Assembly: GCA_002483145.1 (NCBI GenBank)
Contig: DLHJ01000012.1
Location: 124,001-188,000, forward strand
DNA length: 64,000 bases
From: Cellvibrio sp. UBA7671
GTDB taxonomy: Bacteria > Pseudomonadota > Gammaproteobacteria > Pseudomonadales > Cellvibrionaceae
Direction: 5' to 3'
Shown: one piece after another, positions 10,066-19,346 of the stretch
Layout of the letters: every line of letters starts with the position of its first letter
Position numbering within the stretch: the stretch's first letter is position 1
Notes under the pieces: model-generated
What the model was told of the DNA's origin: nothing
Databases searched by the model: none
The model's input: the letters and a program-made list of their open reading frames with translations, nothing else
Made by a program: the position numbers and the translations under genes

Positions 10066-12618
10066 TTATCTCAAGAAAGTCCCGTTAGTACCTATCTTAC
10101 CGATACCATTCAACACATAAATCCCCGCCGAATAGCTGGCCACACTAAAGCTGATAGTGCCGTTGGTGACGTTGATGCTAGTACCGGTCACCGCATCGCG
10201 ATAGGTGCCATTCTTAACACCATTGACAGTAATTGACTGGCTACTGCTGGATGCCAACCCCACCACCGCATAACTTCCCTCCGACGATAAATCGCGTACA
10301 AAACTCATGCCGGCGCCCCATTCACTCACCTGCGTACTCGGCGCTTTTTGTAGCGCGGGAATGGCGCTGCGGATCTGGTTAAGGCGTTTTATGTGCTGAT
10401 AGAGCGGATGGCTTTGGGTGGTTGTTAGATTGTCCAGATGGGGACCGAAATAAGCGCGGCCAGTCTGGTCGATAGTATCGCTGTTGCCGGCGATATCCTG
10501 TGGCAGGCCGCCCTGGAACATAATCTCTTCGCCGTAATAAAGAGTGGGGATGCCGCGGTTGGTCCAAAGCAGGTTGTAGACCATAGCCGCGTTGCCCATC
10601 TCGCCGCCGTAGCGATATTTAAAATCGTTGTCCGGGCCGACATCGTGGTTCTGGAAGAAGGTCACTAACTGGGTGGCGTCGCCGTAGACCCAGTCCATCG
10701 CTATCACCCCACCAATACCGCCGAAGTGGCCGCGGGTAACGTTATCGCGGAAGGTGGAGAAGACCGAGAAATCCAGTACCGAGAAACCTGAATCGCCGCC
10801 CGCGCGTGGGTCGGCCGGGTTACTGGTGGTGCGCGTATACCACCAGGGGCGGATCACTGCGCTGGCGTTATCGTTGGCGATTTCCGAGCCAAAGCCGGTA
10901 CCTTTCACCAGATTCTCACCGAATACAAACAGACCGGGTTTATGCGCTTTCCAGGTATTGACGTAACTGAGCAACTCATTGCGCTCGATGTGTTTCACGG
11001 TGTCCAGGCGAATAGCATCCACGCCCATATCCAAATACATTTTCATAGCGCCGTTGAGGTAGTCTTTTACATTTTGGCGCCCGGTGGCCAGGTCGATAGT
11101 GTCGCCCGCCATATGTTTGCGCTGCAGCGCGAGTGGGCTCTCCCAATCGCCGCCCGACATAAATCCATCCAGGTGATACCAGTTGGGGTCGAGGCTAGCG
11201 GCATCTATACCGAAGAAGCGATTGGCGTCATAACCCGCTTTAGGCACAGTCACACCGGTTTTGGGGTCAACTAGTGGGGTTATCCCCGCTGAATCGCTAG
11301 TGTGGCGCTCCTTGAACCACTGGGGAGCGACCGGATTATCGTTATCGTCGCGGAAAGTGCTTTTATAATCGCCTAAATTGCCGAGATAAGGTCCGTTAAC
11401 GATGTTCCCTTGCACCCCGCCAGCTGGTACGTAGTATTTGATTGGCAGATGATCGATCCAGACCGCATTGCGCAAACCATATTGGCTCGAGTGGTTGATC
11501 ACCACATCCTGGATCACTTTCAAACCTTTGGAATGGGCTGCATCGATAAAATTTTTGTAGCTGGCGTTGGGAGATTCCAAACGCGGGTCAACTTTGTAAA
11601 AGTCGTAGGCGTGATAGCCGTGATAATCCAGGCCAGAGCGGTTCTCTACCGGCGGCGTAACCCAGATGGCGGTAAAGCCTAGATCCTTGATGTAATCCAA
11701 CTTTTGAATCAGGCCTTTAAAGTCGCCGCGCCAATGTGGATCGCCCGCTTTGTAACGGTCGCGGTTGTAATAATTGTTGCTCGCATCGCCATCGTAAAAA
11801 CGCGCAGTGAGTAAAAAGTAAATTGTCTCCTTGCGGAAATCGCCATTCACAATCCCGGCGATAGAACTCGTTGCGCTGCTACTAGCGCCGCTGGAATTTA
11901 TTGAAGAAACCGAAGATGAAGTTGACGATAAAACCAAAGACGAACTTACAGAAGATTTTATGCTGCTTGTACTGCTGGAAACATTACTGGAAGAGACAGA
12001 GGTAGTGACGGGTGTCAGCGTATACGCAAGCGTTACGTCATTCACCTGTACGCGATAAGTACCCACCAAATTAGTGAAAATATCGCTGCCGTTTTGATTT
12101 AAAATCCCATCATTATTGCTGTCGCCGTAATTCACTGCCCAGTTAGTGGTGGTATCAAATTTAAAGCGCTGGCTGGCTTGTCCGTCCAATACAATTTGCG
12201 TTGACCAGATGTTATTGGCCACCAAATTCATGGGTGTTGTTGACCATCCATTCGCCGTCCCGCGAAAATTCAGTGCAGAAAAATTCTTGGTAAACCCAAT
12301 CGAATCGCAACTGCTTACGGCTTGGAGTGCTATATTTTTGCTGCTCGAATTAAACGTAATTTTGTAAGACTGATTAGCAGCAACTGTGTAATCGTTAACG
12401 GGATAACTTTCACTCCAGTTGCCAGTGCGATCAATTTTAAAACGCGGATTGGTGCTTGCAGCACCAAAGCTTTGGCAAGTTGAAAATTCCGTTGTGCTAA
12501 CCGCCGTCAGTGCGGTGATTGCCCAATTATTGGGTGTGCCGCGAAAATACCAATCGGCATGGCAAAGATTGCTGGCCAGCAGTGCACCTGCTGCAACCAG
12601 CTTGAGCGGGATATTCAT
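10066..12618 (-). CDS. Secreted modular alpha-amylase (GH13)
   Basis: An 850-residue secreted starch-degrading enzyme. Signal peptide MNIPLKLVAAGALLASNLCHA. Two similar N-terminal modules each open with an FRGTxNxW motif (about residues 24-105 and 113-205); they look like starch-binding beta domains, but the CBM family is not certain. A serine-rich linker (about 207-257) leads to the GH13 barrel. Likely catalytic residues are Asp539 (in AIRLDTVKH), Glu568 (in FGENL) and Asp659 (in QNHDVG), with substrate region DVVINHSSQYG. A C-terminal beta domain follows. Starts at ATG 12618. A palindromic operator-like pair lies upstream (12879-12914). Maltogenic or oligosaccharide-specific activity cannot be excluded. 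Confidence 0.92.
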   Translation of the reverse strand: MNIPLKLVAAGALLASNLCHADWYFRGTPNNWAITALTAVSTTEFSTCQSFGAASTNPRFKIDRTGNWSESYPVNDYTVAANQSYKITFNSSSKNIALQAVSSCDSIGFTKNFSALNFRGTANGWSTTPMNLVANNIWSTQIVLDGQASQRFKFDTTTNWAVNYGDSNNDGILNQNGSDIFTNLVGTYRVQVNDVTLAYTLTPVTTSVSSSNVSSSTSSIKSSVSSSLVLSSTSSSVSSINSSGASSSATSSIAGIVNGDFRKETIYFLLTARFYDGDASNNYYNRDRYKAGDPHWRGDFKGLIQKLDYIKDLGFTAIWVTPPVENRSGLDYHGYHAYDFYKVDPRLESPNASYKNFIDAAHSKGLKVIQDVVINHSSQYGLRNAVWIDHLPIKYYVPAGGVQGNIVNGPYLGNLGDYKSTFRDDNDNPVAPQWFKERHTSDSAGITPLVDPKTGVTVPKAGYDANRFFGIDAASLDPNWYHLDGFMSGGDWESPLALQRKHMAGDTIDLATGRQNVKDYLNGAMKMYLDMGVDAIRLDTVKHIERNELLSYVNTWKAHKPGLFVFGENLVKGTGFGSEIANDNASAVIRPWWYTRTTSNPADPRAGGDSGFSVLDFSVFSTFRDNVTRGHFGGIGGVIAMDWVYGDATQLVTFFQNHDVGPDNDFKYRYGGEMGNAAMVYNLLWTNRGIPTLYYGEEIMFQGGLPQDIAGNSDTIDQTGRAYFGPHLDNLTTTQSHPLYQHIKRLNQIRSAIPALQKAPSTQVSEWGAGMSFVRDLSSEGSYAVVGLASSSSQSITVNGVKNGTYRDAVTGTSINVTNGTISFSVASYSAGIYVLNGIGKIGTNGTFLR

Positions 12619-12956
12619 AAAAACCTCGGGTGTTTGAGTCTAAAAATTATTGTTATGGTTAATGGCTCAACGCATAAAAACCACATCCCTGAGCCACACC
12701 GTCAGGAATTAACTGCATAGAAAAATAAAAATAAAAACAGGGAAACTAAAAATTCGGGCGCCTAGATAGGAAAGAATCTATAAAGCATTATTGTTGTTAT
12801 GGCCTGCGGTAATGACAGGAGTATGTGCAAGGAAAAACACCAAGCAAGACTAGTCGGTGGGATTGTGACAAGACAATAAACTGCATACGTATGCAGTTGA
12901 TGAATACGTATGCAAATAGAAAATAATAAAAATGAAAAAACTAATAGAAGTAAAAA
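12619..12956 (-). promoter_or_regulatory. Amylase upstream region with two palindromic operator-like sites
   Basis: No gene in this gap. A perfect 20-base palindrome, AACTGCATACGTATGCAGTT, spans 12879-12898; a second imperfect copy of its core, TGAATACGTATGCA, lies at 12901-12914. Their centres are 19 bases apart, close to two helical turns. The central CG and the length suit LacI-type regulators, many of which control sugar genes; the identity of the regulator is inference. The sites lie about 260 bases upstream of the amylase start. Confidence 0.55.
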
Positions 12957-13421
12957 CTACCCCACTGGCAATGAGGTTTTATCAATCGGCGATTTCAACA
13001 CGAACGATGAATGCACCCCGCTAACACCTTCAATCCGCGTTAGCTTCTGCAGCAAAAATTGTTGGTAGGCATCCATATCTTTCACGATGACTTTTAATAG
13101 ATAGTCTGCAGACTGCCCGGTAATCAAATGGCATTCCAATACTTCGGGATAAGCACCCACTGTTTTTTCAAACAAATCAAACCGGTCGGGGGTGTGTTTA
13201 TCCATGCTGATCTGGATAAACGACACCAGCGTCAGTCCCAACTTACGTGCATTGAGGAGTGCGACATAGCCGTCAATCAGGCCCGATTCTTCCAGCGCAC
13301 GCACGCGGCGCAAACACGGGGAGGGTGAAAGGCTGATGCTGTCGGCCAATTCCTGGTTGGAGATGCGACCATTCTGTTGCAGCGCCTCCAGTATCAAACG
13401 GTCATAGCGGTCGAGTTCCAT
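12957..13421 (-). CDS. Lrp/AsnC family transcriptional regulator
   Basis: A 154-residue regulator with an N-terminal winged helix-turn-helix (DRLILEALQQNGRISNQELADSISLSPSPCLRRV) shown here only by its key features: RISNQELAD then SPSPCLRRVRALEE. A C-terminal RAM ligand-binding domain follows (ITGQSADYLLKVIVKDMDAY). Such proteins sense amino acids such as leucine. The start MELDRYDRLIL at 13421 is chosen over an extension to 13460, since family members begin at this point. It is transcribed away from leuA across a 385-base gap, so control of leuA is plausible but not shown. Confidence 0.88.
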   Translation of the reverse strand: MELDRYDRLILEALQQNGRISNQELADSISLSPSPCLRRVRALEESGLIDGYVALLNARKLGLTLVSFIQISMDKHTPDRFDLFEKTVGAYPEVLECHLITGQSADYLLKVIVKDMDAYQQFLLQKLTRIEGVSGVHSSFVLKSPIDKTSLPVG

Positions 13422-13806
13422 AGCGGTAAATCTCAATTGATCGATATTAAATTTCAACAAATAGTGTTTTTTAGAAATAATATTGCTCTATTGTCGATAT
13501 TAACACAAGCTCCGCAATCATCTGCCAATCTCTTCTGCCTATACTGAGCACATGTTGATATAAGCCGTGCGCTATCCGCGCCGGTGCGGGGTTCCTGTCA
13601 GTGCAACCGCACATCAGGGAACCGGTAGCCGATAACCCTCAGCTGCCAATCCAGTCCAGGCTTAATCAACCATAACCACAAGAACTACTACAGCTCATGG
13701 GAACCTCTGGATAATTGCTTACCCGGTGGATTATTCAGAGGTTCTCCATACATCTCTTTATACAGTTCTTAATTTTTAGCCCAAGCACAAAATTCCGGAG
13801 TCGATC
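13422..13806 (+). promoter_or_regulatory. leuA upstream leader with two inverted repeats
   Basis: Between the divergent lrp-like gene and leuA two structures are visible. First, a GC-rich segment (about 13576-13627) where GGTTCC...GGAACC and CCGGT...ACCGG arms offer alternative pairings around GTGCAACCGCAC. Second, a long hairpin whose arms GAACCTCTGGATAAT (13701-13715) and ATTATTCAGAGGTTC (13729-13743) pair with one G-U over a 13-base loop. No T-run follows directly, so it is not a plain terminator. A leader-type control of leuA is inferred; no leucine-rich leader peptide was found. Confidence 0.5.
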
Positions 13807-15474
13807 ATGCTTGCCAACCCATCCAGCAAATACCAGCGTTTTGTCGGCGTCTCCTTGCCCGACCGCCAATGGCCGAATAAGCACATTGAAAAACCGCCGA
13901 TCTGGATGAGCACCGACCTGCGCGATGGCAATCAGGCGCTGATCGACCCTATGTCCGTTGCCACCAAATTGCGTATGTTTAAAGAATTGGTGGCGATTGG
14001 CTTTAAGGAAATCGAAATTGGGTTTCCCTCCGCCAGTGAAATCGATTACAACTTCACTCGCCAATTGATCGAAGAAAATTTAATTCCCGACGATGTCACC
14101 ATCGAAGTATTGGTGCAGGCGCGTTACGACTTGATTGAAAAAACTGTTGAAAGTTTGCGCGGCGCCAAGCGTGCGATTTTGCATATGTACAATCCACTCG
14201 CACCCGCGTTCCGCAAAATTGTGTACAACACGGATGAAGCAGGCGTAAAAAATATCGCGATACAAGGCACCAAATGGTGCAAAGAATTAACTGCAAAAGC
14301 ACCGGAAGTGGATTGGACTTTCCAATACTCGCCGGAAGTTTTTTCATCGACTGAAATCGAGTTGGTAAAAGACGTATGCGATGCAGTAGTGGAAATCTGG
14401 AATCCATCGCCGCAAAAGAAATTGATTATGAATTTGCCTGCAACGGTAGAGATGAATACGCCGAATACTTACGCCGATCAAATCGAATGGATTCATCGCA
14501 ATATCAATCGCCGCGATTCTATTGTTATCAGCGTGCATCCGCACAATGACCGCGGTACTGCAGTGGCAGCTGCAGAGTTAGCAGTGATGGCCGGTGCCGA
14601 TCGGATTGAAGGTTGTTTGTTCGGCAATGGCGAGCGCACAGGCAATGTGTGTTTGGTAACCTTGGCGATGAATTTGTACTCGCAAGGCGTTAACCCCGGT
14701 TTGGATTTTTCTGATATCGACCGCATTCGTAAATTGCATGAAGAGTGCACGCAATTGCCGGTGCATCCACGTCATCCTTATGCGGGTGAATTAGTATTTA
14801 CAGCTTTCTCTGGTTCGCATCAAGACGCGATCAAAAAAGGTTTCGCGGTACAGAAAAAAGATGCTTTATGGGAAGTCCCTTATTTGCCAATTGATCCGGC
14901 CGATTTGAATCGCAGTTACGATGCGGTTGTGCGTGTCAATGCGCAATCGGGCAAAGGTGGTGTGAGTTTCTTGTTGCAACAAGAAGCCGGGTTGCAATTG
15001 CCACGGCGCTTGCAAATTGAATTCAGCGGCGCCGTGCAAAAGGTGAGTGATAGCACTGGCAAAGAAGTGAAAGCTTCAGACATTGTGAAAATTTTTAACG
15101 ATGAATATTTATCCGTAACTACACCCATAACTTATCAATCGAGCAAATTCAGCGAGCAGGACGATACGCATCAGGTTGATATTGTTATTCACGCGCAACA
15201 CCAGGATAAAACCGTGCAAATCAGCGGCAGCGGTAACGGCCCCATCGATGCAGCCGCTCACGCAATCAGCCAATTTATCGACGGCGAAGTGAGCGTGATT
15301 GACTACCACGAACACTCAGTGGGCGAAGGCTCGGATGTTGCTGCGGTCACTTATGTAGAAATCAAAGTGAAAAATGGCAAACCGGTTTACGGTGTAGGGC
15401 AGGATCGCAACATTATTACTTCAGCAGTAAAAGCGCTGATTAATGGTGTGAATCGCAGTGGGGCGGTTAGTTAA
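13807..15474 (+). CDS. leuA: 2-isopropylmalate synthase
   Basis: Condenses acetyl-CoA and 2-oxoisovalerate, the first committed step of leucine synthesis. At 555 residues it belongs to the longer LeuA group found in pseudomonads rather than the 523-residue enteric type. The N-terminus [12 protein letters not shown] leads to the TIM-barrel signature [15 protein letters not shown], with metal-binding [15 protein letters not shown] and GNGERTGN further on. The C-terminal part (from about residue 420) is the regulatory LeuA dimer domain that binds leucine. Stands alone, without other leu genes nearby. Confidence 0.96.
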   Translation: MLANPSSKYQRFVGVSLPDRQWPNKHIEKPPIWMSTDLRDGNQALIDPMSVATKLRMFKELVAIGFKEIEIGFPSASEIDYNFTRQLIEENLIPDDVTIEVLVQARYDLIEKTVESLRGAKRAILHMYNPLAPAFRKIVYNTDEAGVKNIAIQGTKWCKELTAKAPEVDWTFQYSPEVFSSTEIELVKDVCDAVVEIWNPSPQKKLIMNLPATVEMNTPNTYADQIEWIHRNINRRDSIVISVHPHNDRGTAVAAAELAVMAGADRIEGCLFGNGERTGNVCLVTLAMNLYSQGVNPGLDFSDIDRIRKLHEECTQLPVHPRHPYAGELVFTAFSGSHQDAIKKGFAVQKKDALWEVPYLPIDPADLNRSYDAVVRVNAQSGKGGVSFLLQQEAGLQLPRRLQIEFSGAVQKVSDSTGKEVKASDIVKIFNDEYLSVTTPITYQSSKFSEQDDTHQVDIVIHAQHQDKTVQISGSGNGPIDAAAHAISQFIDGEVSVIDYHEHSVGEGSDVAAVTYVEIKVKNGKPVYGVGQDRNIITSAVKALINGVNRSGAVS

Positions 15475-15867
15475 TAATCTCTGCCATAAAATTCGAAAAG
15501 CGCTGCCGGTGAAAATTGGCTGCGTTTTTTTTGAATCCAAAAACAACAATGCTGCATCCAATCAATCGAGAAAATCATATTCCCATACCCCCCCAACCTG
15601 GGAATCTGGTTTTCTTCTTAACCCCGGTAGCGGTAGCTGCCGGGGGTTTTTACCTTTGGTAAGCCATAGCCTCCGTTGATAATCGTCTGGCACCGCTGAT
15701 AGTCAAAAATACCCAGATAGCGAACTCTGTGTTAATTTGCCGTTCTTACTCGCGCGGCATATAAGTCTGCCGCAAATAATATTTGGGGAAGTGAATCCAA
15801 CAGGATGAAGGGCGCGTCAAACCTGACAAGCTCCTGCGCACTCACCGCCACTCGATTGGGAAATCAT
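15475..15867 (+). other. leuA-ABC transporter intergenic region
   Basis: Just after leuA is a weak terminator-like hairpin (CGCTGCC 15501-15507 / GGCTGCG 15518-15524 with one T-T mismatch, then eight T). A stronger one follows: the ACCCCGGTAG / CTGCCGGGGGT stem at 15621-15648 followed by T. The remaining 215 bases carry no convincing gene and should hold the promoter of the downstream permease gene; GCGGC...GCCGC arms flank a TATAAG near 15757-15776. Confidence 0.5.
15621..15652 (+). terminator. Intrinsic terminator downstream of leuA
   Basis: ACCCCGGTAG (15621-15630) pairs with CTGCCGGGGGT (about 15637-15647) and a T-run follows. Most likely the main terminator of leuA. Confidence 0.65.
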
Positions 15868-17118
15868 ATGGATAGCCTGCAAGAAATCCTTTACACGTTG
15901 CGCCAGAACAAACTGCGCACCGGGCTGACGGCCTTTGGTGTCTTCTGGGGCATCCTTATGTTGATCCTGCTGCTCGGTGCCGGGCGGGGGATGGAAAAAG
16001 CCTTTGCCGATGGTTGGAGTAACGATGTTGCCGATTCCATCTGGATATTTCCCAGTACCACCTCTGTTCCTTACCTGGGGTTGCCGGTTGGCCGCCAGAT
16101 CGAACTCAACGAACGCGATATGGCTGCGATCCGTCAGCAAATTCCCGGGGTCCGTTTTCTCTCCAGCGAAAATCCGCTCGGCTCCTTTATCAACTCCGAT
16201 GTCTCGGTCACCTATGGCCCCAAGTCCGGCAGCTTTGGTGTGTTGGGTGTGGCCGACCAGTATTTCAATATCAAAGAAAAAGTGCGCTTTGATGATGGCC
16301 GCCGGTTAAATCGTCTGGATGAAGATAACAACCGCAAAGTGGTGGTGATAGGCACACGGGTGAGCGAACGGTTATTTACGACCCATGCAGAGGCCATCGG
16401 CAAAGAAATTCAAATCAATGGTATTTCATTCAAAGTGACGGGATTGTTTTTTGATAAGGGCAACCAAGGGCGGATGTCCGAACGTGTTTATATTCCCGTG
16501 ACCGCATTTAAAAAAGCGTTTGGCGGTGGGCAGCGGGTAGATTTGATCACCGTGCGACCAAAGCCCGGGGTCGATGCGATAAAACTCGAAGAAGAAATCA
16601 TGGTCCTGCTGAAACAGCGCCACAAAATTGCGCCAGATGATGTGCGCGCGATTGAAGTCAGCAACAAAGCGCGCGATGCCGCTGAACTCAATGCCATGTT
16701 CGCTGGCTTGAATATGTTTATCTGGTTAGTGGGCATTGGCACTTTGCTCGCGGGGATTGTCGGCGTCAGCAACATCATGATTATCACCGTCAAAGAGCGC
16801 ACCCGTGAAATTGGTATTCGCAAAGCGCTGGGTGCAAATCCCGCATCGATTGTCGGCAGTTTATTATTTGAATCTGTTCTGGTGACCGGTATTGCTGGTT
16901 ACAGTGGCTTGGTACTGGGCGTGGCCATTCTTGAAGGTGTTTCGGCGTTGCTGACCAAAATGAATGTTGAGTTACCCTTTTTTCGCCAGCCAGAAATTGA
17001 TATGGGTGTTGCAGTCAGTTCACTGCTGCTGTTGATCAGTGCCGGTGTTATTGCCGGGTTAATGCCCGCCTTGCGTGCAGCGCGCATCACACCCACTGAA
17101 GCCATGAAGGCCGAATAA
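15868..17118 (+). CDS. ABC transporter permease, MacB/FtsX type (pair 1, subunit A)
   Basis: A 416-residue permease with four membrane segments in the MacB arrangement: one near the N-terminus (FGVFWGILMLILLLGAG), a large periplasmic MacB core domain, then three C-terminal segments of the FtsX fold with the KERTREIGIRKALGA motif. It has no ATPase domain. The start MDSLQEIL (ATG 15868, after GGGA) is preferred over a 21-residue extension. It closely resembles the permease at 19347-20585 from its first residues (LQEILYTLR) to its last (PALRAA). First gene of a six-gene export locus. Confidence 0.9.
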   Translation: MDSLQEILYTLRQNKLRTGLTAFGVFWGILMLILLLGAGRGMEKAFADGWSNDVADSIWIFPSTTSVPYLGLPVGRQIELNERDMAAIRQQIPGVRFLSSENPLGSFINSDVSVTYGPKSGSFGVLGVADQYFNIKEKVRFDDGRRLNRLDEDNNRKVVVIGTRVSERLFTTHAEAIGKEIQINGISFKVTGLFFDKGNQGRMSERVYIPVTAFKKAFGGGQRVDLITVRPKPGVDAIKLEEEIMVLLKQRHKIAPDDVRAIEVSNKARDAAELNAMFAGLNMFIWLVGIGTLLAGIVGVSNIMIITVKERTREIGIRKALGANPASIVGSLLFESVLVTGIAGYSGLVLGVAILEGVSALLTKMNVELPFFRQPEIDMGVAVSSLLLLISAGVIAGLMPALRAARITPTEAMKAE

Positions 17119-17129
17119 AGGAATTCGTT

Positions 17130-18389
17130 ATGTTTGATTGGGATAAGTGGCAAGAAATTATTATCAGCTTACGTAAACAGAAATTACGCACCGGCTTAAC
17201 TGCCTTTGGTGTTTTCTGGGGCATTTTTATGCTTGTCATTCTCTTAGGGTTTGGCACTGGTTTTGGAACCAAAATTGAAAATATTTTTGGCGATGCAAAA
17301 AGTGTTGTTATTTTTTGGCCATCCAATACGACCCAACTGGCATTTGAAGGTTTGGGCAAAGGCCGCGCGATCAAGTTTACTCCGGAAGATGTAGAGGCGA
17401 TTCGCCAATCTATTCCGGCAGTTAATCTGGTCGATGGTAAAAACAATCTCGGCAATTTTGGCGCAGCGCAATATATTGTCTATGGCAAAGAGAGCGGTTC
17501 ATTTTCGGTGGCGGGAACCCATGCCGGTTGGGAGCCATTTGAATTTATTAAATTGCTTGAAGGCCGGTATATCAATCCATTGGATGAAAAAGAAAAACGA
17601 AAAATCGCGGTGATAGGAACACGGGTAAAAGAAGTGTTATTTAAAAGCGGCATTAATCCGATTGGCGAGTCGATTGATATCGGCGGTGTTAAATTCAAAG
17701 TAGTTGGGATTTACAAATCCAACGAACCTGATGGCTCCCAACAGGCTAATAGCCGCATCTTTCTGCCTAATGAAACCCTGCGTCAAGCATTTAACCAAAC
17801 GGATGCTTTCCAGGTGTTGTTCTTTTCGCCCAAGCCGGGATTTAGCGCGTTTGATCTGGAGCGCGACGTTAAAAAATTATTGTATGAACGCAAAAAAATT
17901 CACCCGGATGATAGCGGTGTAATTGGTGGTTTTAATATGGAACAGAACTATCAACAAAACCGCGGCTTGGTAATGGGAATTTTGGGCTTTAGCTGGATGG
18001 TGGCCATAGGCACAATCATCGCGGGTGTTATCGGTGTGGGCAATATCATGTTGGTGGTAGTGAAAGAGCGCACCCGCGAAATCGGCCTGCGCAAAGCCAT
18101 GGGTGCGACACCGACAAATATCAGTTTAATGATTATTCACGAGTCACTCATTATTACCATGATCGCGGGTTACGCTGGTTTGGCCGCAGGTGTGTTCCTG
18201 TTGGAAGGCATTCGCGCTTTACTGGCAAAAATGGGGCAGGCAGATGGCATGTTTTCAGCGCCCTATATCGATATAAAAATTGCGCTGATGGCACTGGCGG
18301 TGCTGGTGGTTACCGGTGTATTGGCAGCGCTCCTACCTGCAATCAAGGCTGCGTCGGTTAATCCCATCACTGCACTGCAAGACGAATAA
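17130..18389 (+). CDS. ABC transporter permease, MacB/FtsX type (pair 1, subunit B)
   Basis: A 419-residue MacB/FtsX-type permease, 11 bases after subunit A. It shares the KLRTGLTAFGVFWGIFML first membrane segment and the KERTREIGLRKAMGATP motif before the second. Its ends, beginning MFDWDKWQEI and closing NPITALQDE, match the permease at 20598-21863 rather than subunit A, so A and B form one of two paralogous pairs. Substrate not evident; MacB-type systems work mechanically on periplasmic substrates such as peptides, lipoproteins or antibiotics. Confidence 0.9.
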   Translation: MFDWDKWQEIIISLRKQKLRTGLTAFGVFWGIFMLVILLGFGTGFGTKIENIFGDAKSVVIFWPSNTTQLAFEGLGKGRAIKFTPEDVEAIRQSIPAVNLVDGKNNLGNFGAAQYIVYGKESGSFSVAGTHAGWEPFEFIKLLEGRYINPLDEKEKRKIAVIGTRVKEVLFKSGINPIGESIDIGGVKFKVVGIYKSNEPDGSQQANSRIFLPNETLRQAFNQTDAFQVLFFSPKPGFSAFDLERDVKKLLYERKKIHPDDSGVIGGFNMEQNYQQNRGLVMGILGFSWMVAIGTIIAGVIGVGNIMLVVVKERTREIGLRKAMGATPTNISLMIIHESLIITMIAGYAGLAAGVFLLEGIRALLAKMGQADGMFSAPYIDIKIALMALAVLVVTGVLAALLPAIKAASVNPITALQDE

Positions 18390-18594
18390 ATATTTTTAAC
18401 CGGTTGAATCCAAGCCGCAAATTAGTGCATCAAAGTTAGCAAGAGTTATCGATAGTCACCAACGGTGACAGTTACGGATAGTGAATACTGACACTTGTCA
18501 TCAGAGTGTTAAGCCCGGGTAAAAAAGCCGGTAAGCGCTTGAAAAATCATTAAGCTGGCCTGTGCAATCACCGCGCACAGCAAAGGAAACGAGC
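18390..18594 (+). promoter_or_regulatory. Internal spacer with inverted repeats, possible promoter of the ATPase gene
   Basis: The 205-base gap is far longer than the 11-50 base gaps elsewhere in this locus. It contains the arms GTCACC/GGTGAC (18455-18469) and TGACA-CT-TGTCA (18489-18500), both perfect inverted repeats. A second promoter with an operator for the ATPase and the second permease pair is a reasonable inference. Confidence 0.4.
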
Positions 18595-19323
18595 ATGATC
18601 AAATTAACGAATATCCATAAATACTATCATTCTGGCGAACAGCCACTGCATGTATTAAAAGGCATCGACCTGCATATCCGCGAAGGCGAGTTGGTATCGA
18701 TTATGGGTTCCTCGGGTTCGGGTAAATCAACCCTGCTCAATATACTCGGTATTCTGGATACGCACGATAACGGAGATTATTTTCTCGCCGGGCGCGAAGT
18801 CAAAAACCTCAAAGAAAAAACTGCTGCAAAAATGCGCAATGAATTATTGGGTTTTGTTTTCCAGTCGTTCAATTTATTGCCGTTTAAAAACGCTACGGAA
18901 AATGTGGCGCTGCCACTTTATTACCAGGGCGTTGGTCGCAAAGAGCGCAATTACCGCGCCGATCAATATCTGGAAATGGTTGGCTTGAGTAGCCGCGCTA
19001 AACATATGCCGAATGAATTATCCGGTGGACAAAAACAGCGTGTGGCGATTGCACGTGCATTGGTTACCAAACCGAAAGTCATTCTCGCCGACGAACCTAC
19101 CGGTGCGTTAGACAGCCAAACTACACAGGAAGTGATGGCGTTGATGAAAGAAGTCCATCAGCTGGGTAATACGATTGTGATAGTCACGCACGAACAGGAT
19201 ATTGCTGACCAAACCCAGCGGCAAATTATTTTAAAAGACGGCCTCATTATTTCCGGCAAGCATCACCATTCACATATTGCCGACGAAATTGCCGATCAGG
19301 ATGAAGAAGAGATTCTTGGCTAA
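18595..19323 (+). CDS. ABC transporter ATP-binding protein, MacB/LolD type
   Basis: A 242-residue nucleotide-binding subunit. Walker [11 protein letters not shown]-loop [10 protein letters not shown], signature [15 protein letters not shown], Walker [13 protein letters not shown] and H-loop VTHEQD are all intact, so it should be active. The start [11 protein letters not shown] (ATG 18595, preceded by AAAGGAAACG) is better than an 11-residue extension. It is the only ATPase in the locus and lies between two permease pairs, so it presumably powers both. The C-terminal tail is histidine- and acid-rich ([10 protein letters not shown]). Confidence 0.93.
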   Translation: MIKLTNIHKYYHSGEQPLHVLKGIDLHIREGELVSIMGSSGSGKSTLLNILGILDTHDNGDYFLAGREVKNLKEKTAAKMRNELLGFVFQSFNLLPFKNATENVALPLYYQGVGRKERNYRADQYLEMVGLSSRAKHMPNELSGGQKQRVAIARALVTKPKVILADEPTGALDSQTTQEVMALMKEVHQLGNTIVIVTHEQDIADQTQRQIILKDGLIISGKHHHSHIADEIADQDEEEILG

Positions 19324-19346
19324 GAAAATAAGATTGGGTAAACAAC

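Noticed and set aside
13560-13630. Cobalamin riboswitch or T-box upstream of leuA
   Set aside because: Some short matches (GTGCAA, GGGAAC) exist, but neither the B12-box nor the T-box sequence is present.
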